Made by a program: the position numbers and the translations under genes
In this document: positions 1 to 12,906 of the stretch, one piece after another
How positions within the stretch are numbered: position 1 is the stretch's first letter
Layout: each line of letters starts with the position of its first letter
The notes under the pieces: model-generated
Seen by the model: only the letters and a program-made list of their open reading frames with translations
What the model was told of the DNA's origin: nothing
The model's database searches: none
Source of the DNA: Sipunculus nudus
Taxonomy: Eukaryota; Annelida; Sipuncula; Golfingiida; Sipunculidae
DNA length: 64,000 nucleotides
Assembly (NCBI GenBank): GCA_026874595.1
Contig: CM049306.1
Span: 46,564,019-46,628,018 of the forward strand
Direction: 5' to 3'

Positions 1-44
1 ATTCCTGTCTCCTCTCTATATATAATTTTTCCATATTTCCGGAC

Positions 45-425
45 CTAAATATAACGGTTAAACAACCGAAGCAGCGCCCAGGACGGGAGGGGGGGGGGGG
101 ATCTCATACTCCTTTTATAATCATAAACTGTAGAATGCCAGAGCACACTCCCTCCAATGGGAATGTTACGTTTTTTAATTCCCTGAAGTAGCAATCGGGA
201 TGGTACAAAAGGTGCTGCATTTAACCATGATGAGGCTGCCTCCTGCCGGGCTGCTGCCGCAGGAGCTGTTGCAGCATTAGACTCCTCGGGGAATTTCCTA
301 ACCTTTGGCTCTCTTGGGGACATACCCATCATCAATGCCATATGGTAAAACTGCCTATGCCCACCGCAGCAGTCTCTTATATCGCGGGCGGGATCGGAAA
401 CGAGTTTCATCAAATCTGTTCCCAA
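45..425 (-). other. Unrecognised 126-codon open frame
   Basis: An open frame on the minus strand. Its middle part (alanine-rich stretch, then SSWLNAAPFVPSRLLLQG) looks more protein-like than the surrounding AT-rich DNA, but I do not recognise a family. The end of the frame runs through a G-run (about 89-101) that reads as prolines. It could be a decayed transposon ORF, an exon of a gene extending out of the window, or chance. No splice sites were convincing. Confidence 0.2.
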
Positions 426-680
426 CCTTTTCGGACATATTGAAAAATATTACATTGATTTCAGTTAGTGTTTCTTAAAAACTACTTGTTGGCCCTGTAG
501 AGCCAGACTATCCTTTCATGTAAGCTATATTTCTTTTTTTTTTAATTTACATATTTTACGGTTTTAACCATCTACCCGTTTATGTTTATATACAGTCAAT
601 AACGAACGTGACCTTTTTGAAGTCTCTACGCTCCGACACCTGAAACAATCAAAACAGAACAGTAAATATGGAGGAGAGGC

Positions 681-681
<1 letters not shown>

Positions 682-731
<50 letters not shown>
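682..731. repeat. (TA)n microsatellite
   Basis: About 50 bp of uninterrupted alternating TA. It generates a spurious Tyr-Ile repeat open frame on the minus strand. Confidence 0.95.
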
Positions 732-732
<1 letters not shown>

Positions 733-2904
733 TTTCCATCTGCAAAGCCAAAATTTTATTATCATGGCTGGTCGGAAGTAAATAATATAAAAAGTTTGAA
801 AGTAGAATTTCTCAATCACACTATACTGACATCTGTCACTAAGTCTTCTAATCTTTAACATCTACAAAAAATATCGTAATAGTTAAAACGGTAAAAACTT
901 GCCTTATACTTGAAGGCGAGTTTGTTTCAGAGTCTCTCTACGTGTACCTTGTCTTATGTCAATGCGGGCTCCCTGGAGCCAAACACCGCAATGCGTAGTG
1001 CGCTTGCTCGTATCATCAATGTTTTCCCACTCATATATACATGAATGAACTATATGTTTTCCTTTTGGCGACCTTTCTTTCTCACAACAGTATGTTAATG
1101 AAAATGATCTGCTTCATAAAGCTTGCGATCATTTTTTAGTGTCAAGGATAGGACATTGTACCAAATAATTTGGGACTACATTTTCAAATTCGATTTTTCA
1201 TTCAAATTTTAAATATATTCAAAATATTCAAATTTAGAACATATAACCACTGAATGAATAAACTTTTCACGTTTCTTGTTCATCAAAGCTATAGAACACA
1301 GGAGATCATCCCCATAATTGGTCATTATGTACCTGTTTATATAAGACCTATAGCGGCTTTTCATTTAGAAGAAATCCAAATTCTAGTCAACAAATTTTCG
1401 TTTTCTTGAATACATTTATCTAAATTTTATATAGTTTTACAGTTATGTCATAAGTATTAGTAAAGTAGGTGTACCAAGTCTCACAAGGCGTTTCAATAAG
1501 TATGAAAAAGTTTAATTTCAATAAATTGTTCGTTTAAGTTACTAACATGGCAAGCGCAAATGTTCAGATTTCCGCTTCTGGTCAAATACTAGTATTTTGA
1601 CGTGTCAGATAAATTAAGAATTTCCTTTTAAAACCCTTGTTCTCTTGTTGTCATGGCAATTATGCAAAACCAATAACAAGCTAAGCCGCAGGTCTGGTTA
1701 ATTCACAAAGAGGCAAGGATATAATAAATTTAATTGGTCTAATTAGACAGCGTACGCAGATTACAAATGGCGTCAGTGAAAGGTCGATAGTCCAACTTGA
1801 AAGGTAAATCCATATGAAGCACGGGTCTATTCTCAAATAATGTATATTGTTACAGGTCCCGTGTGGCAACAGCACTGTGCAGTTCGTCTGTCCAATCCGC
1901 AGATCACTAGCACAACGCAGCAAACTGGCATGAAAAGAGATGTGCGCACTGTATTCAGAGGCGGATTTAAAGTGGGCTTCTCTCTTTTCGACGAAAATAT
2001 ATCCGAAAAAAAAAATGCACTTTACACCGAAAAACAGTGCCGAAGTTTGCGTCTGATGTAATTTCTTTATGAGAACTCTGCGTGCGAGAATATATAACTA
2101 TACTATAGTTTACACTTATACTTCTTAGAATACTTGTGGCAGGGTGTTGAGGCCCTATCCCCTTTTATTCTTAGATCTTGTTACTGCCCCTAATATGATA
2201 TTTACAGTATTTGCAGATGTACATGGAGACGTATTCATTATATACAAGTCATCTTGGATAATATTATCATATTGATACAGAGGTATACATGACTGCATGC
2301 ACGCAAGCAAGCTGAACGCGGCGTGATGAGTCACATGAGAATTCATTCATATTTAAACGACCAATTCTACCGAACTTGTGCAAATATATCTGATAACAAC
2401 CATGAAATAAAATAAAATAACGTTCAGTCACCTTGAAATATGCATGAAGTCTTTTGTTAATTTATCATTTTGTATTGAAACAAACAGCAATACCCCGGCC
2501 TGCAGGTCTATAGGCACCTAGTGAATAAAGGATTATGTTTTCTGTACCACTGATGAACATTTAAATCCTAAATACATAAGAAGGTAACTGGTACATACAA
2601 TCAAATCTGTGTTTATTGTAAATATCGTTTGATAATCATAGACGCACACGTGCAGGCTCAAGTCGTGTGTTGTTGTCCAGAGATATGCCTTTGCATACAT
2701 GTGTAAGACATAAGAAAAAGGGACATATGCTTATGATACTTATATTGCACAAGGGAGAGACCGCACTTTAACCACGGTTATATGTCACTTGTATGTGCCG
2801 AAACAGAGTTTCACAGATACTGTTTTCAGCAGTCGCCACTTTCGTTTCCGGAGAATCATTATAAGAGGACCGGAGTCCATCTGTGTGTCCATTTCCAGTT
2901 AAAG

Positions 2905-2906
<2 letters not shown>

Positions 2907-2958
<52 letters not shown>
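2907..2958. repeat. (TA)n microsatellite
   Basis: About 52 bp of alternating AT, read as Tyr-Ile on both strands. Confidence 0.95.
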
Positions 2959-2961
<3 letters not shown>

Positions 2962-3299
2962 GAGGAGTTTTTTTGGGTGAAAACCACACATATCTTAAGA
3001 ATTTTTAATGTATTTATCTGAAATATATATTAAATTCATAGATCTTATATAGCTTTACCGCAAGACTCGTGGCGCCACCTTAATAAACTCTAATGCCAGG
3101 AATTCAAGCCGTCAAGGGCTGCCTCATCAGGAGACATCATATGCCACGACAGTCTATGCGTCAGTGATTCATCGATACATACTGGTCGTTTGCATGTCGA
3201 CTGGCCATACACATCCTAGTTCTGATATACATTGCTGTAGTTGTGTTGTGGTAAGCTAGTGCGCCTGAGGTCCAAACTTGGATCATTAGCCCTTAATGA

Positions 3300-3540
3300 T
3301 ACAAGTGAGGGCGGATACAGGATTTGAGAATCAGGGGGAGGGGCGCAGGGAGAGGGGTAAGGGAGGACTTTTATTCCTAACAGAGTGAAGAATCATTTTG
3401 AAAATTTAGGCTGTAATTACGCAGTCCTCCATAGTTTAAATGCATCATACCGACAACCCGGCCCTGTTTTTCGGTATGAAGCACTTATTCTTCTATTACC
3501 CATTCTTATTCGAAATAAAGGGGGGGGGGACCCTGTGCCC
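3300..3540. repeat. G-run associated dispersed repeat (GGCGGATACAGGAT)
   Basis: The phrase GGCGGATACAGGAT followed by G-rich sequence occurs at about 3310 and again at about 4695, so this is a dispersed repeat. The first copy is followed by a second G-run near 3520. It looks like a short, old transposon fragment; no coding content was seen. Confidence 0.4.
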
Positions 3541-4459
3541 ACTAAATCAATCCTTGTATGTTTAGTATATAAACCCCGTATTGAAACTGTATCACTCAGA
3601 ATATGTTCTGACGACAATGTCATGGCGTGCATCTTATTGGACCAAAATATTCAGTAAAAAAGGTAACGGAGAAAAAACAACTTTAGTTTACGCTGCCAGT
3701 ATCGTTTAGGTATGATTTAAATAAGAGAATTATACCGTGGCCCAAAAGTTAGGATATCACAATGTTCGTAACAATGATAACAAAACTTCATATAAACAGT
3801 CGACCGTGGTAGAGCATAAGACGTTTTATCGCCGAGGGAAACCAGTTAAGAGAGACAGGAAATGAGTGTATGTATGTGTGTTTGTGGAGGGGGGGGGGGA
3901 CTAGAGTTGAGGTTGACTCCATGAAATCTGATTATCATATGGATTGACTGAGCATTTGTCACACTGACCGCCCGAACCATTCGGCCATGATATCGATCGC
4001 AGGGCATACCGAACGTGTTCACTCACGCCTAATTGATGCCGGATAATGACGTCTCGCTCATTAGGTACATGCATACGGTTTCTCTGTATGACCGCTTCCA
4101 TGTTCAGTACACATAATCCAACCAGAGTCAGAGCGGCTTTTATGTCTTGTTACAGAGAGAATATGAGAGACACTTGCACCCCTGGTGCATCCAAGTCGAT
4201 AAAGTTAAAGATCCATTCACAGACACATCCAATGTTATTTGATCATATTTCTGGTAACACAGATAGAAATTACGTGTTTTTGTGCAGCTTATATATACCC
4301 TGATCACGTGACAATAGTCCGCCAGAGTAATATTTACTCTCACATTAGCGTCGTAATATAGTTGCTTGTCAAATTTACACAAGCAGACAGGCCGTGGTAT
4401 TTTGTTACTAAATGGCAATGTAATTAAACCAGCACTGTTTCCTTATTAATTGATAATGG

Positions 4460-4675
4460 ATTCTATAATAGCTCTGTCTCTTCAATTCATCTGACCTAAA
4501 TATAATAAAGTGGTGATGGGAAAAATAAATGCATTCTGGAATAGCTCTCTTTGTTCAATACATTTGACATAAATATAATACAGAGAGATGGAAAAAATAA
4601 CTGCAGTCTGGAATAGACGTCTCTTCAATTCATCTGACCTAAATATTATACAGTAGTGATGGGAAAAATAAGTGC
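4460..4675. repeat. Three tandem copies of a 72-73 bp unit
   Basis: Units begin at 4460, 4533 and 4605. Each starts with a variant of ATTCTGGAATAG, continues through TTCAATTCATCTGACCTAAA and ends with GATGGGAAAAATAA. The copies differ by a few substitutions, so the duplication is not very recent. No coding content. Confidence 0.85.
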
Positions 4676-4689
4676 ATGTAAGACACATA

Positions 4690-6220
4690 TAGGGGCGGAT
4701 ACAGGATCATAGAAGGGGGGTGGGGGTGGGGGGGGGGACACACTGGCACAGATAAACAAGTGTACAGAGAGTACGATTAGACAAAATGGTAAGTACTTAA
4801 AACAATTTACATTTTGGCAGATTTGACCTGAAGATGAAGGTCATGGTCATCTGCTTTCGAACTAGTCCAAGATTTCGGTATGAAAAATGTGTGTCAAATT
4901 TAGTGAAAAAATATGCAGCCCTTCAAAAGTTATGGTGTTAACAAGATATAAACCTATAGACCAGACAGACGACGACGGCGACTGACGATGGCACTGAAAA
5001 CGCACGCCTTCTCGGGAAGAGAAAGACAAAAAGATACACTGCATATTAAGAAATATATATAAATTAGTACAGGTGAAATTAATTCCAGTTTGACGTTGAT
5101 GTTCCATATTTGGAAATGTCATGACAAAGCATGTTGTAAAAGACTGGATGTTAAGACTTGAAAGTGTTAGCACCCTTATTTATGAATTATCTACTTAATT
5201 GATCAGCACAGCTGGTTTGAAGTCGATATATAACCTTTATCCATAAAAGCGAAAACGATCTTACATAACCGTGTTTTAATAGTTCCAAAAAATCAGGACA
5301 AACTTTTCACTGGAGTGAAAATTAATTCCTCGGGTACACTGATGATCTTCCTGTGATTTTGTCTGTCGTTCGTTCTGAAGTGTTCAACCGCAACCGACTT
5401 CTATCAGTATGAAAACAATAAATAAGACATTTACAAAATAGAAAATAAAAGTTTAAAGCCATGAGCTTATATATTCTCCGTCTTCTATAAGTAGTGATAT
5501 ATTATATTAATCAGGAATGGATAGATGGTCTCAGATGGAGCAGGGGTCAGCTCAACACCCTGGCATAGGTCAGCTAGTGGACTACACATCTCTCCAATAC
5601 AAACGGGGCTGCCTAATGGAATATTTGATAAATGTTTACATTTCCCAGATTCATTTGGCCAAAAAAGAGGGGGGGGGGGGGGTTCCCTCCAGTTTAATTG
5701 TTGATTTAAAATAACGGTACTGGACATTATGCTGAATTATGCCACAACAATTCATATCATAACTTATTACTCATATAACTGTAAATAGGATTGGGCATAT
5801 AGCACATGAAAAAAGAAACCACATGTCAGAAATGATACGAACAATAGCATCTGCAAAAATGGCATATGCAAAATGAATGAAAGAAGATACGGACAAAATA
5901 GCACAAACAACAAAGGAACCTGGCTAAACCTGCGTGGCGACACAGGAAAAAATTCAGTTAAAAATCGTATAACCGTTTTTTTCCTCACAAACTATTTTCT
6001 AATATCTGGTTGTTGAATAATGAAATGTGAAAAGTAATGCAAAGTAAGTCGAGAAAAAGTGGCCTATTGGCCAGAACGCTCAGCTGAATTTGACAAACAG
6101 GCGATGTATTAATTATTAATGTTGTGATCTCATGAGAAATATTTGTTAATAAGCTTTGAACAATAGATAGGATGACTTCCAGAATGAACAAAATTATTCT
6201 TTTTGTGAAGAGGCCTTAGA
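4690..6220. other. Gene-free stretch with repeat fragments and G-runs
   Basis: Holds the second GGCGGATACAGGAT copy (about 4694), a transposon-like GAC/GACG-rich patch at about 4960-4990, and a 14-base G-run near 5668. Nothing else recognisable. Confidence 0.4.
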
Positions 6221-6224
6221 AAAT

Positions 6225-7562
6225 AGGATACAGTAAACTTATTAAGGGTCTCAAAGAAAATTTTACCAGGAATTTTCCAGATGTTGAGTTTCTATGTCCA
6301 ACTGGAATGATGTGTGTCCATCTAATTAATAGGGTGCTAAATGCTCACAGAATATAGGCCTCCGTGACCTTATGCAGGGTTTCCGAGAAGATTTTCTGGA
6401 TATTAATTAAATAAGAAGTTTCAAGGCAGAACTGCTACAGTATGTGCACTAATAGGGTGCTTAGATCATTCACAGTTTGAGCCCTAATAGGGTGCTTAGG
6501 TCATTCACATAGCTATAGGAATATTGTAACAATAACCTTATTTCGGTTGTCCAAGGAGACATTACAATGACCTCAATTTACATTTTACATGACGTTTCTG
6601 GATCCAACTTTTAAGATTCAGGCCATATCTGACTTTCCTGGTGCACAAAATTACGTTTTCCACTCGTAGGTCACATAATATGATAATATAGACCATCATG
6701 AGCTAATCTCAGGTGTCGAAGGTGGTATGGCCAAGGCCTTCATGACTTTCCAGTTAGAAAGTACTAGGTACAACCGTTATTTCTTCCCATCTGACTTTCA
6801 CAGTGCTATAATCATGTTTTTCCTAAAGCTCACAGAATATAAGCCTTATTTCAGGATTCAATGGAGACATCCAAAGATGTCCCTGGATTTTACAACAGTT
6901 TTGTGCCCTGTCTGACAGTCTGGGTGCTCAAAATTATTTTTGGCCAGTAGCTTACAGAATGTAGGTCATCATGACCTAATTTCCGGTTTCCAAGGAGATT
7001 TACTCAAGGCAGCCCTGGATACCCCGTCTGACTGTCCCGTTTCTCAAAACCATGCTTCTGGTTACAGCAGCTCGCAGAATTGAGTCACCATGGCCTAATT
7101 TTAGAGTTCAAAGGAGATTTGCAAAGGACCTCTCTGGATGTTGTGTGAGACGATTCTAGGCCTTGTGCATATTGTTTGTGCCCACCTGACGTCAAGGGTG
7201 CTCAATTCATGTTTTTGTCCTGATACTTATAGAATATAGTTCATTCTGACCCAGTTTCAGGTTTCCACGAAGATTTGTCCAGAACCTCCCTGAATTTTGC
7301 ATTAGACGATTCTAGGCTTAATTGGTATAATATGTGCCCATGCAGTCTGACTGTCTGGGCGCTAAAAATCATGTTTTCGGCCCGTAGCTTACAGAATATA
7401 GATCGCCATGACGTACTTTAAGGTTTCTACGGAGATTTACTTAGGGTCGACCTGGATGTATAGTTGGAAGTTTCTAGAAGTTTTTGTGCCCTGTTAACGG
7501 AAGGACGGCCGGTCGGCCGGACGACGGACAGTGGCTTATCGCAATAGCTCAGATGACTTACA
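6225..7562 (-). mobile_element. Family A element (Helentron-like), minus-strand copy, decayed
   Basis: Read on the minus strand, the copy starts near 7562 with AAGTCATCTGAGCTAT, continues through the CCGTC-rich track (GTCCGTCGTCCGGCCG) and GTTAACAGGGCACAAA, then tandem-like units with TTCTAGAAAC and GAAATTAGGTC-type phrases. These are the same landmarks as the plus-strand copies at 34940 and 45281. The first arm of the head hairpin and the tail are not recognisable, so the copy is old or truncated. No ORF for a transposase is present. The low-coordinate boundary is approximate. Confidence 0.65.
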
Positions 7563-7939
7563 GTAATAAATGGGAATAATTTTGTCACATATCAAACATT
7601 CTTTTGTTATCGTTAAAACTGGGCGATCAACTGTTATATTATGACTGGAATTCTGCAGATGTACATTTATTTAGAATTAAGCTAGCATTTAAAAATTGGG
7701 GCGATCACCACCGACAAAATAAAAAAAAAATTAGTGTATTAAGATTTTGAAATACACGAATAAATATATAGCTCGTACTGACACTGCTGTTTCCGTCCAA
7801 GACTTAAGTGGAAATACGAGGAAATAAATAATTTTCTACGCTAAAGCAAATGCCACCAAATATATACAATACAAAATTGTCATATAAATCGTAGCTGGCG
7901 TCATGCCTACAGATTTATTAATTTTACCTAAGAATTAAA

Positions 7940-7979
7940 TTAATATATATATATATATATATTGTATATATATGTATAT

Positions 7980-8022
<43 letters not shown>

Positions 8023-8036
8023 TTTATATATACAGT
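7940..8036. repeat. (TA)n-rich microsatellite, interrupted
   Basis: About 95 bp of alternating TA interrupted by TTGTA and TGTATATTATATTA, ending in a short T-run. Confidence 0.9.
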
Positions 8037-8039
8037 GTA

Positions 8040-9240
8040 AATTCGTTGTGTGAAGCTCACTTAAATCGAATAAAATGTTTTGTCATAAATCCTGCTTGTG
8101 TCGAACCCCCATGGATAAGTCGAAGCTTTATCGTAAGTCAACACAACAGGGTTTTGCAAGAATAGCTTGTGGGTGTTTGTGGCTTTGTGTTGTAACCCCC
8201 ACCCCCGGCCAAATCACACGTTCTATTTCAACCGATGAGTATTTGAGCACGACTCTGGAACAAATTTGTCGTTAAGGAACAACCTCGGGTGTCGCAATTG
8301 CATGGGAGGCGTGCCGGAAAGGTTAAATGCAGTTTACCTAGTTACCTTGGCAACAGATATATTTATATAATCGAACAAATCAAGAGGAAGAATAGAAGCC
8401 AGTGGTAGCTTGGATATATGCCAGAACTCATAAATCAAAGGAATCGCAATTGTTAGTATATGGATCTACACTGAAAATATATTTTATAAGGAAAGCCAGT
8501 TTGTATATGCATAGCATAAGGTTTTACAGTTTGGTCCTGCTACAACTGCATATATACAATAAATGTGAATCATGCCGTATATATGAACATGAAAATCAGA
8601 TGTAATAATGGCGAAATTGGATATACTAAGACAAACTATTTTATGCTAAGAATTTGGTCCATTTGTTGAGTCAAAACAAAAATGCCGTATTATATTATAT
8701 GAAATATCATATTGCCAACCAATAGATCAACACTTGTGCTTAGACGTTAAGGCTTATGCGGACCCTTTTCTCACTTGAGCAATGTAACCTTACGTTTTGC
8801 TGGATGTTGGTGACCTTTATCTTTATCATATATATGTAGATATAGAAATGTTATATAAACATACATCAAGGGAATCGAGAGCCAGCCACTTAAAGCTTAT
8901 TTTGACTCTCTCCCATATGTTTCATCAAATTATATAAAATGGTAGTATTAAAACATTTAGATGATATTCATTGAAGTAAAGGAAGAAAGGAGGAAGGTTG
9001 GGAAAGGTTACTTTGTGAGAAAAGGTAAGTTTGGGATAAGAAAAGTAATTACTTATCAGATGAATAAAGTGTTGGCTTCACACCTGTTGGTTTGTTCTAT
9101 GTTTAAAGATACTGTTTCGAAGCTTGTTTATTACGGATATATGGGTCCAGTTGAGCAGGGTTTCTACTGTTAATTTTGGTGGTAGGAATGTGTTTCTAGA
9201 ATTGACATGGAGTTGACATTGCATCATTCAGTTATCAGCG
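8040..9240. other. Gene-free stretch
   Basis: Nothing recognisable. Open frames of 60-70 codons occur but show no family features or splice context. Confidence 0.4.
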
Positions 9241-9862
9241 TTCTCTGTTCTAAATCAACATGTGCATTTTTGGGCCGTGCGATAACTATATCCTTATAGC
9301 TACCACCAACATCCACAAAAATAACCTCAGAGTTCATATACGGTTAAAAATGGTCTTTATTCCACACATCTTGACATCTTGTAACCTTGTGTTACTCCGT
9401 AATAGTGGAACCACCCTCTACAACTTGTTCGTTACCACACAAACCGTAAAACTTGAGTTTGTGACCACACAAACCGTGAAACTGAAAAGACAGAAATTCT
9501 ATAAGTTATGCAATCAAAATAAAGCTGAATTTACAATAGGTTACAATATAACAAGCTTTACTTTACATAATAATATACTTCTGAGTAATCTATATGTAAT
9601 TAAAAGTCTGTGATGTAAAATTTCCTTGGATTCTAAGAGGCTAGAAAACATTTACCTCGTTGATTACCCGGGATGTTTTCTACGGGGGGTATGTACTTCA
9701 ATAAAGACAAAATCTTTGCAGTCCCTTGCTGATGGACGGAATAAAAATGGCGAACTAGTCCAAACGAGTTGAGACCACAAAACTTCTCCCATGTGACTCT
9801 TGCCCGAGTTCACTGGCTAAACATGAACAAGATGCCGCCTCGGAGTTACTGCGGCAGCTACA
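9240..9862 (-). mobile_element. Probable 3' LTR of the BEL/Pao element
   Basis: On the minus strand a purine tract (AGAGGGGGAG, about 9863-9872) is followed at once by TGTAGCTGCC, the usual arrangement of a polypurine tract and an LTR start. It lies downstream of the integrase-end remnant at 10632-10711. A minus-strand AATAAA is present at about 9356. I could not find a matching 5' LTR in the window, and the far boundary is a guess. Confidence 0.4.
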
Positions 9863-10631
9863 CTCCCCCTCTGAAAACATTTATGATTTCTTACCACTTA
9901 AAAGAACATCAAACTAATAAACTATACTTAATAAAACTATATCAAACGTACACTGAGGTAATGTTCAACATCTCGGACCAAACCAGAATTTACTTACCTA
10001 CGGTTGAGGAAGGTCACTCCCAACGAGAAGAGTCAAATTATGGATACGCCTCTCCAAGATAGTAGGTTATGCAAGATGTTTACTATCTTTGCTGAGATAA
10101 GATGTTGCCAACTTAAAGCAACTTCTGTTGAGCAACTTAAAGGGGCCCAATCACCTATAAGGCAATTTGAGTTAACACGAAAAATAGCTTCTTCCCTTTA
10201 AAACAAATCTGTACCTGCCAAAATATTTTTTTTGAAACCGTTTGCTTACTCCTATAAACGAGTGTTAAGAATAGTGAACCGGGCGCGATCGCAGGTGTAA
10301 ACATAAACACAGTGCGTTGGGCTGTGTGCTGTTGGAGCCACAACACGTGCCAATCAGAAGATGCTCTGACTGACTTGGTTCAAAATATGTAATACATGTT
10401 CCCGCTGACTGAAACACCGCGTGTTGCCCCTTAGTCGGACCTCCGTTCATGCGGCCTTGTTATGGTAAACAAGACTGTGTTTACCAGCACGTAGGGCTAT
10501 AACAAGGCATTTAACAGTCGTATGCGAGGAAATGAGACTGTGTGCTGGAATGGTTTTACTGGGAAACTTTTATATAAAGCAAAACTGAACTGATAGAGTG
10601 AAAGAATAGGAAAAATATTGCTCCTGATTAT

Positions 10632-11765
10632 GTCCTTTTAACCTTTCGTACCATCCTATCCTTACTGGGTAAAACTTCATTGACTCGGCCAAGGTTTCAA
10701 TGTCCTCTGACGAAATATCTTCTCGGAGAATTACAATGTCACATACCTGGAGATTCCTCCAATTTCCTTGTTACTTCTTGCGACATTGTAAAGCAAGGAG
10801 CTATTCCTTTCTCCACCTCTGTCAGAATTCGTAGGCGAGAAATTGAACCTTTAGCAATCTCTTGTGTGCATAAACATCTGCTTACTCAAAAATAACTTTG
10901 AAGAGGAGGGACAACTGAGAACTTCAAGGTATTAGGTAAGAAGGGGGTTCGGTGTAAGAGGAGTAGCTAGGAGCCGTAGGATCACTGATGGAATCTACTT
11001 TCAAAGGTCTCCAATTGACTATTTTACGTCGCATTGCAGCGGACTTGTTGTTTGGCAAGGGTGGTCGATCACCTCTGGATGGTAAGGGCATGGAGAAATA
11101 CCCATCATCTTCCTGGTGAATTCCTTCCTGCATGACCTTCATGAACTTCATATCGTCCTGAGAGGTTAACTTATCATCTGACGCTCAGAGAAATCAGATA
11201 CGAAGATCTTGGCGATGGACTTCATTTTCCCGAATGGAGAATCCTCCTTGACCGATGCTTTGAAAACAATCTTGACCTCGTTGCAATCATTTTCGGTCAA
11301 ATGATTATCGTGGACCTTTTGCCTAACTGTGAGATTTGTTAGCCCAATTGCATCTCCGTAGTCGTCCGACAAACTTGCGTACCCTATGACACTCAATCCA
11401 AGATCCGTGCACACAGCAAAGGGCTCATTTCCAATGCCTGTAATGCAACGACGTGGTGCTAATGCCTGAGGACAGTTGTATCAAATAGGAGTCCGATCCC
11501 ACAATTCAACAAAGGCTGTATATTTGAAGCAAATATCTTTTAGATGGGGTAACCTTGATCTCTTGAATAGGTTGTTGGCAAAGAAATCCGAATATCCAGA
11601 TCATATCCTCGTTCTACTGGTTCCTTGTACTTCTGATAGCTGATCAGCATATCCGTAGACGTCAACGTTGTGAGCCGAAGTTGAACGGCTTTGTAATTTT
11701 CACTTTGTAGCCTGGTATCTTTTCGAAATATTATCCCCTTTGCGTCTGCTTGGTATTTATAGGTA
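10632..11765 (-). pseudogene. BEL/Pao retrotransposon pol, broken and internally deleted
   Basis: In order on the minus strand: a block ending in SLPTTYSRDQGYP (about 11550-11705); the CPQALAPRRC and TGIGNEPFAVCTDLG phrases (about 11390-11480); DDYGDAIG; then DGYFSMPLPSRGDRPPLPNN (about 11050-11105). These are the protease-proximal landmarks of BEL/Pao polyproteins, which come just before reverse transcriptase. Only about 300 bp further on comes NLGRVNEVLPSKDRMVRKVK (10632-10711), the C-terminal domain that follows integrase in this superfamily, with a stop where Trp is usual. Reverse transcriptase, RNase H and the integrase core are therefore missing. Several frameshifts and stops are present; the copy is dead. 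Confidence 0.8.
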
Positions 11766-12437
11766 CATTTTTTTTTTTAATATTCATCCCATACTTATTT
11801 AATGTAGCACCTATATCACTAACAGTGTCTGTTTGGTATCATTCCTGTTATATTTTATAATCTTTTCTACGAAGGGGTTCCTAATAAAATTCGGAAATAT
11901 TTCTTTATGACAAAGCAGACCAGATACAGAAATCCAGCTGCAATGAAAGAAGGAGGCATAGGCAGACCTTTGGTCAATTCTGAATTGAATTGGAATTGGA
12001 ATTGAAGTTTACAGGCTCCATTGATTTGATCTGAACTGATATACAAAAGTTCCGGATCTCATATTATCCTAAGTGTCACTCATTGGAAGTTGTCCAAGGT
12101 CATTTTGAAGACCAGCCATGCAGTATTTAGTTAAAGTCACAAATACCTCTCATGGGTGACCCAAGGAGCATGAAAACTGCTCAAATGCTTCTTAATCACT
12201 GTTCCTGAATTGTTTGTATCATCAGTTTCAGGAAAGCAGAGATGGAATAATATTAATATAATAATAATATATATACTCAGCTTTTCAAAGTAATAGTAAT
12301 ATCATAGATATAAAATTGAGCTGTAATAGTAAAAATAGTAGAAGGCAAAGGTAGGCGTAATATTTTTATCTTCCTATTATTTCCCATTCCCTGCTGTGCT
12401 GAAAGCAGATGTGATCAGATAATGCTGAACTGGCTTA

Positions 12438-12730
12438 TTCTGGTCCGGTGACTTTCTAGGATATGCCTATTGTTATAGCATCCAGTGTGCCTGGAGCTGC
12501 TCTGCTGGTCTTGTGTGATTGGACCAGCTCTTATCTATGTAGTGATCAGTGGTTCTCATTACCTAGGGCACTTTACTGGCCAAAAATAGCAACAACCATG
12601 ATATAGCAAAATACATGCCATAGACTGCTGGTCAACAAAATTATATGCTACATGAGTGCTCATTCAAGCAGCTCCAGGCACACTTGATGCTATAACAATG
12701 AGCATATCCTAGAAAGTCACTCGGCCAGAA
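12438..12730. repeat. 64-bp inverted repeat, about 165 bp apart
   Basis: Arm 1 (12438-12501) is the near-exact reverse complement of arm 2 (12667-12730), with only a handful of mismatches; both include GACTTTCTAGGATATGC and TGTGCCTGGAGCTGCT. Sequence between the arms is partly repeated beyond arm 2. This could be a small inverted-repeat transposon or a local rearrangement; no ORF. Confidence 0.8.
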
Positions 12731-12906
12731 CAATTTAGTTTAGCTGTTATTTATGTGTTGACTTGTGGGTCTGATTACATATATGGCACTTTACGGGCCA
12801 GAACAAGCAACGACCATGAGATAGCAAAGTAGGCCTACAAGGCTACTGGTCTTCGAAATCAAAATTCAGTAAAATTATATGCTACATGACTGCTTATTCA
12901 AGCACC
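12567..12906. repeat. Direct repeat of about 105-120 bp
   Basis: The block from 12567 (GGCACTTTACTGGCCA) to about 12670 recurs at 12785-12906, sharing AAATTATATGCTACATGA and TTCAAGCA near its end. It overlaps the inverted repeat described separately. Confidence 0.75.

Larger units (their letters stand above)
430..3290. other. Gene-free AT-rich DNA
   Basis: No supported gene. The stretch holds two long (TA)n microsatellites (about 682-731 and 2907-2958). The GGCGCCACC core that recurs in the transposon families appears once at 3071-3079. Short open frames here are either TA-repeat translations or lack any protein character. Confidence 0.5.

Noticed and set aside
10680-10895. 71-codon plus-strand frame
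   Set aside because: It lies opposite the BEL/Pao integrase-end remnant on the minus strand, which explains the conservation-like composition.
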